This document shows positions 1 to 11,200 of a DNA stretch of 64,000 nt, piece after piece. Below the pieces are notes generated by a model. That model made no database searches. It was not told the DNA's origin and saw only the letters and a program-made list of their open reading frames with translations. Made by a program: the position numbers and the translations under genes. Each line of letters opens with the position of its first letter. The stretch's first letter is position 1. The DNA comes from Prorocentrum cordatum (taxonomy: Eukaryota > Sar > Dinophyceae > Prorocentrales > Prorocentraceae): the NCBI GenBank assembly GCA_963575745.1, contig CAUYUJ010018627.1, forward strand, positions 339,052 through 403,051, in the 5' to 3' direction.

Positions 1-836
1 TCGATTACATTCTAAACAACAACGATGACAACGAATGTGGCCTCCCGATGTCGGCGACTGTGACGACGAGCGTGAGTACGGGTGGTGCGAATTGCATGCT
101 CAAAAGGCGCCCGAAAAAAACCGGACCCCCCTGAACGTCGGCTTCAAGAAAACGCCCTACGAAACGAGACCCCCCTGCCTCCCCACAAGGCGCCTTACAA
201 AACCGGACCCGGGGGATGATTATAAAGTAATCCGGAGTAGATTGAAGGGGCCCAAAGACACACAAATAAATACACACAAATAAAATGGTTCCCTATATTT
301 TCCCATATTTTCTGGGTTTTTGTCTTCCCGCCCAATTCCCATATTTTCCAATATTCTCTTGGGGATCGTAGATTAATTGTGTCTGTGTGTTTTTTCCCTC
401 CTGATAGATGGGGAGACAACCAAACACCGATACCGCTGCTCCCCAGACCCTGGGAAGAATCCAGCCGTGGAGACGAGGCACCTCCAGAGCGAGCAGCGGC
501 ATCGGTATCCTTCCCTGGACCCCTCTCCTCCGACGTCACATTGTTCCGTGACGTCCCCCAGGGAACTCGCTCGACCCAGCTGGTGTTTCATCCTAAGATG
601 TGTTCTGACTGTCCTGGGGCTGGGAGACAGGGGCCTCCGGAGGCCAAACAAATGACGAACAGCTAGCCGTCACGATTAGTCACATCGCCCGGATGTGAAA
701 GATAGAGCAGGTCGGTGTCATGCCGACCCTGGTGGTGGTTCCTGACATTGCGGGAACCGTTCCACCGTGAACGATCGACCGTTGCCGAAAATGTCAGATC
801 CATCAACACCGACCGATTCTCGGCCGCCGGCGGCGT
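1..836. other. No gene recognised
   Basis: Mixed-composition DNA with only short open frames on both strands and no family resemblance. The T/C-rich stretch at about 296-410 has no clear repeat unit. I see no exon that I can defend here. Confidence 0.4.
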
Positions 837-889
837 TCAACGTTGAACGACGGAAGCGGGGTCGCCACCGCCGTCGACACGACTCGAAC

Positions 890-1330
890 CTACCGTAGAG
901 GAGGTGGAGGAGGAGGAGGAGAAGGATGCAGTGGAGGAGGAATCGGAGGAGGAGGTGAAAGAGGAAAAGGAAAAAGAGGAGGACGAGGAGTAGGAGGGGG
1001 AGGAGGAGAAAGAGGAGGGGGGTAGGAGGAGGAGGATGAGAAAGAGGAGGAGGAGGAGGAGGAGGAGGAGGAGAGAGGAGAAATGAGGAGAAAGGGAGCG
1101 GGAGCAGGAGGAGGAGAAGAAAGAGGAGAGGGAGGAGGAGGACGACGGGAAGGAAAAGGAGGAGGTGGAGGAGGAGGCGGACGCGGAGGAGAAGGAGGCG
1201 GAGGAGGAGGAGAGGGGAGGGGGAGAAGGAGGAGGAGAGGAGGGGAAGAAAGAGGAGAGGAGGAGCAGGAGGAGGAAGAGGGGGAGGAGGAGGAGGAGGA
1301 GGAGGAGGAGGAGGAGGAGGAGCAGCATAA
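890..1330. repeat. (GGA)n purine-rich microsatellite block
   Basis: Almost uninterrupted GGA/GAGGAA-type repeats on the plus strand. They give long artefactual frames (Gly/Glu/Arg on plus, Ser/Pro/Leu on minus). The purity rises towards 1040-1080 and 1285-1322. It has no coding character. Confidence 0.9.
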
Positions 1331-1474
1331 TCTTTCGTTGTCCCCCCCCTCCCGTGCGACCGCGCGCTTCGCCGCTGCCCTCGGCGGCTCCGACTGCGCG
1401 CTGCCCGGCAAGGCTCCCGAGCTCGGAAGCACCACGCTGGACCTGCCCCAGCAAGGGGGGAGGCGCGGGAGGGC

Positions 1475-1706
1475 TTGCGGCTGCAGCCCCAGGGGAACGA
1501 GCAATCGCATAAGCATGAAAACTTGGAGGTCCGCGCGGATTTCTCGGATCGGCGCTGGGACCCCCTGGCAGCGCCTCTGGCGCCGCCCCTGGCGCGCTGA
1601 CCGCGCCAGAGAGGCGCGTCCAGCGTCGATCCGAGAAATCCGCGCGGACCTCAGATTTGCTATGTTTGTGTCATTCTTCGTTCCCCCATTGCGGCTGCAG
1701 CCCCAG
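1475..1706. repeat. Direct pair TTGCGGCTGCAGCCCCAG bracketing a foldback element
   Basis: The 18-base sequence TTGCGGCTGCAGCCCCAG occurs at about 1475-1492 and again at 1689-1706, on either side of the foldback element at 1526-1652. Its core GGCTGCAGCC is a palindrome. It is the same type as the GGCTTCAGCC hairpin scattered through the retrotransposons further right. It may be a much older flanking duplication or two independent insertions of the motif. Confidence 0.6.
1526..1652. repeat. Foldback (MITE-like) element, copy 1
   Basis: Perfect 25-base inverted arms (1526-1550 and 1628-1652, starting GAGGTCCGCGCGGATTTC) extend imperfectly for about 8 more bases. They enclose a GC-rich middle with its own inverted GGCGCC-type segments. 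No target-site duplication is obvious. Related copies lie at 3025-3158, 2014-2093 and 7597-7645. The arms could form a long hairpin in DNA or RNA. No coding capacity is seen. Confidence 0.8.
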
Positions 1707-1777
1707 ATCTCAGACGACATACGTTTTCCTGACCATCCTGTGGTGCTGGATATCAGCCGCGCCCCGCGACTCCTCTT

Positions 1778-1893
1778 CTCCTCCTCTTCTCCTCCTCTTC
1801 TCCTCCTCACCTCACCTCACCTCACCTCACCTCCCCTCACCTCACCTCTCCTCTCCTCTCCTCTCCTCTCCTCTCCTCTCCTCTCCTCCTCTC
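1778..1893. repeat. CTCAC / CTCCT pentanucleotide array
   Basis: Tandem CTCAC units (about 1805-1845) merge into CTCCT units (about 1845-1890). The CTCCT unit recurs inside the (CT)n tract left of retrotransposon B (42274-42362). Confidence 0.85.
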
Positions 1894-2013
1894 AGCGCCT
1901 GCCACTGCCCTCCGCATGCACACTTCGGCACAGCCATCACACGCTTCGTGGCCCCCGAAGGAGCTCCGCCGAAGGCCCCCGAGGAGCAAACAACTGCGCA
2001 AACCTAAACCGTC

Positions 2014-2093
2014 GGAGCTCCGCGCGGACTGATAGGATCGGCGCTGGGCCCCCCCCAGCGGTGTCTCCGGCGCAGCCCCCGGCGCGCACAACG
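2014..2093. repeat. Foldback element, partial copy (left arm and middle)
   Basis: The sequence starts GGAGCTCCGCGCGGACTGAT and continues into GGATCGGCGCTGGGCCCCCC, which aligns with the left arm and middle of the element at 1526-1652. The right arm is missing. AT-rich sequence with TATA repeats follows at 2100-2160. Confidence 0.6.
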
Positions 2094-2159
2094 CACAACT
2101 TTCATATACATATATATATTTATACTAGAACTGTGTGTATATGTATACGTATAAATATA

Positions 2160-3024
2160 TAACCACGTACCGTGTACCACAGATGCTGTTCCACATACTT
2201 ATCACAGCCTAGATGGTGTAACATGGATCGAACCACTTCTACTGCACAGCATGGGCTGCACGACCTATACTGCACATCATAGATTGCAAGACATCGATTG
2301 CAACATATCGTTTGCTCCGCATATAACAAACATAGATGTAGTGAACCACACTGGTTGGGATCCAGACTTGCTAAGATACAATGTTCAGCTAACGCATCGC
2401 AGGACGCCGTATGTTCCAGATTCTCTCTCGGCGGCGCGTCTGGGGCATTCTTGACAGAGCCGCACGTGGCCGAGGTGACAGGAGGAGAAGGGGGAGGAGT
2501 AGGAGGAGAAGAGGGTGAGGAGGAGTAGCAATTGAAGCACCAATGCCATGAGGTCCGAGGTCCCAGGAGGAGGAGGGAGGCGGCAGAGGAGATGCAAACC
2601 CTCCTTCCCGTCCGATCCGAACGACGACGACGACGACGACCACTACGGCGCTCCCTTGGCACGCGTAAAAACGGCTCCTGAGGGAAAAGGGGTCCTGGAC
2701 TCCAGGGCACTCCCAAGGACCAACTTTTCGTCCTGAGCCGTACATGTTCTGGCGGTCCCAGGGACCGTGGAGGCGCCCCACCTGCTAGAAAACTGGCCCT
2801 AGTATCCAAAAACTATCTGGGCAAACCTGGAACGCCTTCGGCGACGCGCAGCTGCTTGCAAACATCCCGCGGCTGGAAGACCGCCGAGAATCTACAACAA
2901 CGCCCGAAACCCGCGAGTCTCGAACACGAAATCTTTGCCATCGCTCGGACGCCCATTTCCGTGCATTTGTCGGTCTCGCGCGTGCATTTTTCAGAAGAAT
3001 ATAACCGCATATAAACATAAACTG
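2160..3024. other. No gene recognised
   Basis: Unique-looking sequence with short open frames only. A short purine-rich stretch lies at 2480-2525 and a (GAC)n stretch at 2620-2640. I see no convincing exon, RNA gene or repeat beyond these. Confidence 0.4.
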
Positions 3025-3158
3025 TTGGCGCTCCGCACGGATATCTTGGATCTGCGCTGAAACCCTCTCCCTGGTGCGCGGAGCGCGCCAGGGGCGGCGC
3101 CGGAGGCGCCGCCGGGGGGGCTCCAGCGCGGATCCAAGAAATCCGCGCGGAGCGCCAA
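3025..3158. repeat. Foldback (MITE-like) element, copy 2
   Basis: Inverted arms of 28 bases with two mismatches (3025-3052 and 3131-3158, starting TTGGCGCTCCGCACGGAT) surround a GC-rich centre. It is the same family as copy 1. The outer bases differ from copy 1 (GGCGCT instead of GAGGT), yet each copy remains complementary to itself. This pattern points to selection on, or mechanical maintenance of, the hairpin. Confidence 0.75.
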
Positions 3159-3539
3159 AAGTGTGTGTCTACGGCGTTGCTTCTTCCTAGATGTTTCGCA
3201 AGATGACCTCGCATGCTCCTCGATGGCCCCCGCTAAAACAAGGTGCACAGGTCTGAGAGATGCCAAGAATCCGGCGAGGCGATGGTGCCCCCCCGAGACG
3301 CGCCCACCCCTGGCCTGGCTGAGCCCAAGCCCGAGCTGCCAGGAGCGAGGGTTGGCATGCTGCCGGGGACTGGGAGCCTGGGGGGCGGGCGCGCGGCGGG
3401 CAACGCCTCGACTCCTCGCCACCTGGCCTCCGCCCTCCTCCTCCCGCCCTCTCCTGCCTCTCCTTCTCCTCAGGCCCCCCTCCCTCCCCCGTCCTATTCC
3501 TCATAATCCTGCTGAGCCTCTTCGTGCTCCCTCCTCCGT

Positions 3540-3947
3540 CTCCGCCTGTCTCCGCCAACGCCTCCTCCTCCTCCTCCCTCTGGCCCTCCTCCTCCTCCTC
3601 CTCCTCCTCCTCCTCCTCCTCTGCCTCCTCTCCTCCTCCTCCTCTCCTCCTCCTCCTCCTCCTTCCTCCTCCTCCTCTCTACCTCACCCCCCTCCTCATC
3701 CTCTTCCTCCTCGTCGTCGTCCTCCTCTTCCTCCTCCTCCTCCTCCTCCTACTCCCTCCTCCTCCTCCTCGTCCTCCTCCTCCTCCTCATCATCATCAGC
3801 ATCATCAGCAACATCATCATCACCACCACCATCATCATCCTCCTCCGCATCATCAGCAGCAGCATCATCATCATAATAGAAAATCATGATCATAATCATA
3901 AACATAATCATAATCATAATCACCATCACCATCACCATCACCATCAC

Positions 3948-3983
<36 letters not shown>

Positions 3984-4650
3984 CATCATCATCATCAGCA
4001 TCAGCATCATCATCATCATCATCATCATCAGCAGCAGCATCATCATCATCACCATCGTCCTCCCATGTCCCCCTCCTCTGCCCCCTCCTCTTCCCCCTCC
4101 TCCCTCCCCCTCCTCCCTCCCCCCCTCCCTCCTCCTCCTCCTCCTTCCCCCTCCACCTCCTTCTCCTCCCCCCCTCCCCTGTCCCCCCCTCCCCTGCTGT
4201 TCTTCCTTGTCATGCACCGCCTCATCCTTTTCCCGTCTCCTCCTTCTCCTCCTCATCCTCCTTCTTCTCCTCCTCCTCATCTTCTCCTGTTCCTGCATCC
4301 CACTCCTCCTAAACCTCCATCTTCATCCTCCTCCACCTCCTCCGTTTCCTCGTCCTCTTCCATCTCCTCCTCCTCCTCCTCCTCCTCATCCGCCTCCTCC
4401 GCCTCCTCCCCTCTCTCCGCCTCTCCTCTCTCCTCCTCCTCCTCCTCTCTCCTCCTCCTCCTCCTCCTCCTCCTCCCTCCTCCTCTTTCTCCTCCTCTTT
4501 CTCCTCCTCCTCCTCCTCCTCCTCCTCCTCCTCCTCCTCTTTCTCTTCCTCCTCCTCCTCATCATACTGTTCCGCCTCCTCCCGATCCTTCTCCTCCTCC
4601 TCCTCCTCCTCCTTCTGCTTCCTCCTCCTCCTCCCTCCTCAACCTCCACC
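3540..4650. repeat. Compound trinucleotide microsatellite (CTC)n-(CAT)n-(CTC)n
   Basis: CTC/CCT repeats (about 3540-3790) pass into CAT/CAG-type repeats (about 3788-4060) and back into CTC repeats to about 4650. They create long artefactual frames on both strands, such as poly-Ser/Pro/Leu, poly-His and poly-Met/Asp. No gene is supported here. Confidence 0.9.
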
Positions 4651-5390
4651 GCCCCCTGCCCTCGAAGTTTAGAGGATAACCACATACATCTAACGCGCTG
4701 ACTTCGAATATCGCGTTTCCTTGAGTGTTCGGCTGAGGAGAAATTCGATCCTGCATCAGCGATGCATCGCCGACAAAACAGCGATTGAACCCCGATAGCG
4801 AGACTGCTCGCACTATGACGAACTGGACTATCGAGCCCCTATCGGCGATTAGTTCGCGATTTGCGTCTACGCATCCCCCCTGAGCCCCCCTTAACGTTGC
4901 CTCTCGTCCTTGTGTTGGAAGATAGAGGGTCGAATGGTCTTCAATGTTCTTGAATCACAATTGAAGTGTGTTTAAGATTTTGGTGTATCGAGGGTGGCAG
5001 ATACTTACAGTTCCTGCCTTTGGCGAACACCGAAGATCCGTTTTCTGAAGTTGTCGAAGCTACAAATGCTCGGAGGTGTTCGGTCGCTTCTGCGTATTAG
5101 TGGGCCTCCCGGGACGAATTCGTGTCTTGATCTCTCTCTCTCTCTCTATCTCTCTTTCTCTCTTATTCAGGTGTCCAACGTCTTGGCAAAAAGCAGCACG
5201 GATGTGAGAGCGCGTGTCACGGGCGCTTGCCTGGGGAACATTCGGCGGAGCGTTTCTTACGAGGGGGTGGGCCCCCGCGCCTCCCCCACCCAACACTCGG
5301 CGCCATCGATCAAAACCAGGGGGACTCCCCTACTCCCCAAACCCTTCCCCTCCCGATCCTCCCCCCTAAAGGGGGGGGGTTCACCCCCCC
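4651..5390. other. No gene recognised
   Basis: Unique sequence of mixed composition with one short (CT)n run (about 5131-5164). Open frames are short and resemble no family I recognise. Confidence 0.4.
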
Positions 5391-5392
5391 CT

Positions 5393-6235
5393 CGGCGCCG
5401 GCACTGGCGCCAGTGCTAGCGGCCGCCAGCAGCGCCGACGGCGGCGACGCAGCGACGATGACCAGAGGCAGCCCCGGGGGGAAGGGGGGGTTCAACCCCC
5501 CCCCGGCGCCAGCGCCGGCGCCGGCGCTGGCGGCAGCCAGCAGCGCCGGCGCTGGCGCCGGCGACGGCGGGGACGCAGCGACGGTTGCCACCACTACCAC
5601 CACCACCACCACTACGACCACCACCGCCTCAACCCACCACCACCACCATCCCATCACACAACCACCACCACCACTACTACCTCAGCCACCACCACCGCCG
5701 CCACCACCACCACAGCCACCACCACCACAGCCACCACCACCACAACTCACAATCATCACCACCACCACCACCACAAACACCCACCACCACTACCACCACC
5801 ACCACCACAATCTACCACACCACAACCAACCACCACCACTACCAGCAGCACATCCCGCCACCACCACCACCACCACACCACCTCCACCACCAGCACCTCG
5901 TCCACGAACCGCCGCAACCACAACCCACCACCGCCACCACCACAAACTACCACCACCACGCCACCACCAAACCACGACCACCACCACCACCAACCACCAC
6001 CACCACCACCACCACCACCAACAACAACAACACGACAAAAAACCACCACACCACCCCTTCCACAACCACCACCACCACCGCCACCACCACCACCACAACC
6101 CACCACCACCGTCATTCTCGTCGACGCTCCTCCCACCGCCCACCGCCGCCGCAGGCGCCGGCGCTGGCCCAGAAAAGGAAATCGTCGCGCCCGCCGCCGC
6201 CGCCAGCCGCCGCCGACGCAGGCGCTGGCCCGAGG
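5393..6235. repeat. GGCGCCGGCGCTGGC-type duplicated blocks flanking a (CCA)n array
   Basis: Two related GC-rich blocks (about 5393-5460 and 5490-5585) share GGCGCC...GCTGGCGGC...AGCAGCGCCG...GACGGCG...GACGCAGCGACG. They are followed by a long CCA/CAC array (about 5588-6112) and another GCCGCCGCAGGCGCCGGCGCTGGCC-like stretch at 6140-6230. It appears to be a local duplication with microsatellite expansion. Long His/Pro/Thr frames across it are artefacts. Confidence 0.75.
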
Positions 6236-8231
6236 AGAGAGGAGAGGGAGGGAGGGGGGGGGCCCGGTTCCAACCCCCGCTCCCCCCTCCAAGCGACCAC
6301 AGAACGCGCTCTGATGTTTTGATAGTTTTCGGCCCCCAGGGAACAACTTCGGACCCAGGGACCGCCAACACACGGCTCGGGATGAAAACCTGGCCCTTGG
6401 AAAATGGTCCGCACACCTGAAAAGGGCCGGGACTTCGAGATGTCCTTCCTCGACCTGCTCCTGCTCCACCTCCTCCGGGTTTTCGCACATCGAGTTCCTT
6501 TCCCCAATTTGTTTGTCTGACACTGGAAGTTCGAAGGTTATCGGTCGCTGCGGATCCTTAGTGGGCGTCCCGATGCTCTTATTTGGCCTTCTACTCAAAG
6601 CATCCAGCAGATAGACAAAACCAGGGCGGCATGTTTCGTAGTCTCCACCTCCTCCTGTTCCTCCTTCCTTCCTGTCCTTCCTCCTCGTAGTCTCCACCTC
6701 CTCCTCCTCACCCCTCCTCTGCCTCCTCTCTCTGCCTCCTCCCCCCTCCTCCTCCTCGGGGTCTCAGGGTTCAGCGGGTCGACCTGGTACAAGAACCAGC
6801 TAGTGATCTGCCCAGGTTATGTGTTTTGTGACGTACGCGCGGAGACCTGCAACAGTACACCCTGCGAAATGCCTAAGAAATCATGGGTTAAGAAATTCAT
6901 AGTCTCAGAAATTGACTAAAACCCAGAACTTCTATCAAAATCTTGGGATTTACATTCAAAAGTTAAGAATAATCGAGACTCTGGCCGAAACTTTAGGTTT
7001 TCTTAAGCATCGCCTAAGGTGTAGTCAATCCCAACGAGTCCTTCTCTTTATCGCCCTCCTCCTCGTCAGGCGGAGGTGGGCGACCGGAGCCCTCCGGAGA
7101 CGCCTGGAAACCTCGGGAGACCGCCGAGGCGGGCCTGAGCGCTTGGGATCTCTGGCTATCTCTGGAGCCGGGGAGCGGGGGGGCCTCTGCAAAGATCTCC
7201 TCCTCGTCCTGCCTCGTCCTCGTCCGCATCCTCTTCCTCGTCCTCGTCCTCCGCTTCTTCCTCCTCGTCCTGTCCTCTAGCGTCACGAGAGCGGAGCACC
7301 CTAGCGGTGTGCCCCCCGTGACACTACTCTCTCTTTTTCGTTCCCCTCCCTCCTCCTTTTCCTACTGTGCCAGCGTCAGCCCCGTGGTCCACTGGTGGGG
7401 GCTGACGAGTCTCTGGCGCCTGGTGTTTCGGCCACCGAATCATCCCTCTTCTGTGCCCGCCACGCGCTGGGAGACTTGCGCGGCGTCGCCAATGCAGTGC
7501 GGTATCCTCGTCGTATCCTCCTTCCCTCCTCCTCCTCCCTCTCCCGCTCGGGGCGCAGGAGGCAAAACTGCCTACGCATAATCTGTCGCAGGTTCGCAAG
7601 GGTCTCTCGGATCGGCGCCGGAGCCCCCGGGCGCCCCTGAGGTCTCATAGTTCTTAAAATAAGAACATATATATATATGAGTATATAAGAACATATAGAT
7701 CTTATAATAAGAACATGTATGTGCAAAATACAAGAAAACCGAAATTAGCAGCATAATGTTGCATTGAAACTGCAAGCAAGCAACATAACAGAAGAACGCA
7801 CCTTTTCAATCCCGCAGCTCCGCTTGCGAATCGCACTGCGCATGGCAGATGTATTACACACGTGCAAATGCGCAAAACCTAAGCAGACGAAGGAAAGGAG
7901 ATGCATCTACTCACACTGTCAAGTCCTAATTCCTCTAGCCCTTGTGTTTCATATGCAAGTCTTCCCTTTCGCCCCTGCCCACGTTCCTTTCAATCCTTGA
8001 TGGCCAATGCGCTTTCGCCCCCACTTCCCCTGCCATTAATCCTAGTTGCCTGCCCTGCGCCCCCCCAAAAGGAAGATGTAACATCTACCTAGCGGATCAA
8101 CCCCTGTTGCCCCGCCGCGCCCTCCTTCTGCCCAAAATCACGAGATGTCGCATCAATTGCAGGATCGACCCCAGTCCCCCCCCCCCCCCTTGCACCCACC
8201 CAAAACAAGAAAAGGCGAGGCGAGAGAGAAC
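6236..8231. other. No gene recognised; one partial foldback copy at 7597-7645
   Basis: Mixed sequence with CTC-rich runs (6640-6760, 7195-7270) and a TATA-rich stretch (7655-7710). At 7597-7645 the sequence reads GGGTCTCTCGGATCGGCGCC and continues into a GC-rich middle, which matches the left arm and centre of the foldback family. I see no defensible exon. Confidence 0.4.
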
Positions 8232-11200
8232 CTAGCGCTCGAGCACCAGGCGCCCTACCATCTCACAGAAGGCCGCAGGATATTGTTCCGACGCCTTCTG
8301 CTCGGGCTTAGTGCCAGTGACCCACTCAGCCCTCCAGCCGTTCTTCCGCGGAGCCGTGGACCGCCTGGTCTCCACCTGGGAAAGGGGCGAACGAGAGACA
8401 AGCGAGAAGTCGCGGTCGATGAGAAGAGAGCGGGGGAGGAGGGAGCATAATGACGATGATGAGGAGGGCAACGCACATAGAGAGGAAGTGGATAAGAAGG
8501 ATAGGCACATGTGCGAGCATCGAGCCTCCTCCTCATCTTCCCTCTCCGATTCCGCCGCGTCCGCGCATCCTCTTTATCCTCCTTCCGCCCCCCCTCCTTC
8601 GTGCCCTTACCCCTCAGCTGCTATTGCGCCCCTGCTATACTGCCCTGCCCCATCGCCCTCCTCCCTCTACAACCCTCTGTCGTCATTATCAACCTGCGGT
8701 CCTTTTCCTTTTTTTCACGTCTACACTTCCTCCTCCTACTCCCCCTCTAGAGGGGGAGTAGGAGGATCGGGATCACGGTCACTGCCGCCGTTTCCCCCCG
8801 TCTGAATCGATTTGCCCCCCTTCCCGCCTTGTACAGCTTCTTGCCAGCTGCCTCCTGCGCCTTGATCGTCGCGGCCTTCCTGCCCGGCGACTTCAGGTAC
8901 TGCGCGACCTGAGGTCAGTTGAAATCGTTTAAGTGGATGGGTAGGTGCACCTACCCATCCACTTAAACGAGTTCAACCCCACCCATGGGTGGGTGGGAGT
9001 AAAGGGTTCCGAGAGAAGAGCCCCGTCGTCCGTCCTCTCCTGCCTTCTTCCCACTCCTGCTCCTGCCCCCTCTCCACCTCCTCCTCCTGGTCCTCCTCCG
9101 CCTCCCCTTCCTCCTCCTCCTCATCATCATCCCCCTCCTCGTCCTCGTCGCCCCCCCCTCCCCCCCCCCTCATCCTCCTCCTCGCTTTGCTGATCCGCGG
9201 CTCAAGGCCGAGAACAGCGCCCGCCCCGCCCGCGGGGGTTGCGCGTCGCTCCACAATGCGAGACGAAGAAGGAGGAGGAGGAGCAGAGAGAGGAGGAGAA
9301 TGGAGAAATTAAGAGGATGAGGAGGAGGAACACGAGGAGGAGGAGGAGGAGGAGAGAAAGGAAGAGGAAAAGAAGGGATGGGAGGGGGAGGTGGAGGAGG
9401 AGGTGGGGGGAAGAAAAGACGAAGAAGACGAGGAGGGGGAGAGGGAGAAGGGGGAGGAAGAGGAGATGAGAGCGAGATGCAAGAGGAGGAGGAGGGACAT
9501 GAGGATGCTCCGTCATGCCCCCCGCCCGCTCGAGAAGGACCCAACTTCATTATCTCCTCCTCCTCCTCCACATCCTCCTTCTTCGCCTCCTGGTCCTCAT
9601 TGTTCTGACCCTCGTTTCCCCCTCCCCAACTGGCGCCCGCCTCTCGCCCTGGCCCCCAGCCCCGCGCGCCAGCCGTCGCGAAGTGGAGCGGCGCGCGACC
9701 CCCGCCGCCGCAACGCCGATAGAAGCGCCGCCAGAGGACCGCCCAACGATGACGATGATGAGGGGGATGATGATGAGGAGGAGGAGGAGTAAAGGGTAGG
9801 CCGATTGGCCCCAGGGGGCCGTGTCGCGCGGCGCGTTGGTGAAGAGCGTGAGCGGTTTCACGCTCTCGGCCCCGAACCACCCCAGGTAGGTAGTGAAATT
9901 GTAGCAGTCGGGGTCCACCGCCGAGAGCCGCAGGGTCGGGAAGAGCATGCTTCCCTGCGGCTGTTCGACGAAGGTCCACACGTCCCTGCACCACGCCACC
10001 ATCAAGAGAAACGACCTAGGCGGAGCAGCGGGCTGCCCAAGAAAAAGTCAAGCGCGAATGGGGACCTTTTCTTGTCCTGGGGGGGGGGGGGCGGGAAGGC
10101 GCGGGGGCTGCAGGGCAAGATCTGAGGTGGGCCAGGGTCTTCGTGCCACGATCGAGCGGGAAATTACCCGCTCACATTCAGCCCCTTCCCTTAAGGGAGG
10201 GCGAGGAGAAGGAGGGTTGAATGAGGACAGGAAGATTGAAATTACCCCGCTCCCTGTTGACCATCCTCCTTCAGCGCCTCAGCCTCCCGTCCCTGTCGGC
10301 CCTCCTCCCCCCCGACCTCCCCTTCTTGTCGACTCTCCTCCCCCCCCCCCCCTCCCCGTCGACCCTCCTTCTTCGACGCCTTGCACTGCGTCCGCTCCCA
10401 CCTCCACCGCGTGCGTGCCGAGCTCCCCGCAGGAAATGGGCAATGTGGTTCGCCTCCTTGACGTCGGTCCTGCTGATGTCGCCGAGCAGGTCGCCCTTGC
10501 TGCGCCTCCCAGTTGGGGCGGCGTAGGGATAGGAGGGATGGGGGAGGTGTCGGAGGAGGAGGCGGGGGGCGATGGGGGAGGAGCATCAGGCATCTAAGGA
10601 GCGATGTTGGCGGGTTTTCAAAATCCACGGACATACCAGCGCGCAGAATCACCCAAAATTCACCGCGGAGGCCTCCGACCAAACTACCAAACAGCGTGTG
10701 TTGGTAGCATTGGTCACCGAAACTCACCGCCAACTCACCGCGAACTCACCGCCAACTACGCTTAACTCACAACTAACGCACCGCGAACTCACCGCGAAAT
10801 TCTGGCGCTCGCACCGGCGAGATCGCGGCAATCATTCGCCGCGAATCTCAAGATTCGCGGCGAATGATTGCCGCCCCAACTCGCGTCTCCAAATTTGGAG
10901 ACGCGAGCTGGCGCGGAGAAGAGGGGAGGAGCGAGTTGGCGAGGGCGGGTGCTCGGCCTCATTGGCACGCACCCTCGCCATCTCGTCTGATGCTCTGCAC
11001 TTTCCAAGCTCACTCTTTCGATTCGTGTGATCTGACAGCCCCTGTTGGACCGCAGGTTTCATTCCTCCTATCCTGATAGTTGTCGTCCTGATAGTTGTTG
11101 CCTCCATCCTCCTGGTATTGCCCCTCGTCTCCTTCCCGCGAACTCCTCCTTCTCTTACTCGCGCGCATGCCCTCCTTGCTTTCGCCAGCGCGCATCCCTG

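Noticed and set aside
890-1830. Long open frames across the GGA/CTC repeats
   Set aside because: Frames are open on both strands only because the repeat unit lacks stop codons. Composition is purely repetitive.
3540-4700. Poly-Ser/Leu/Pro, poly-His and poly-Asp frames
   Set aside because: They are direct translations of (CTC)n and (CAT)n microsatellites with no flanking protein-like sequence.
5588-6112. His/Pro/Thr-rich frame suggestive of a metal-binding protein
   Set aside because: It is a translation of the (CCA)n array, and no coding sequence leads into or out of it.
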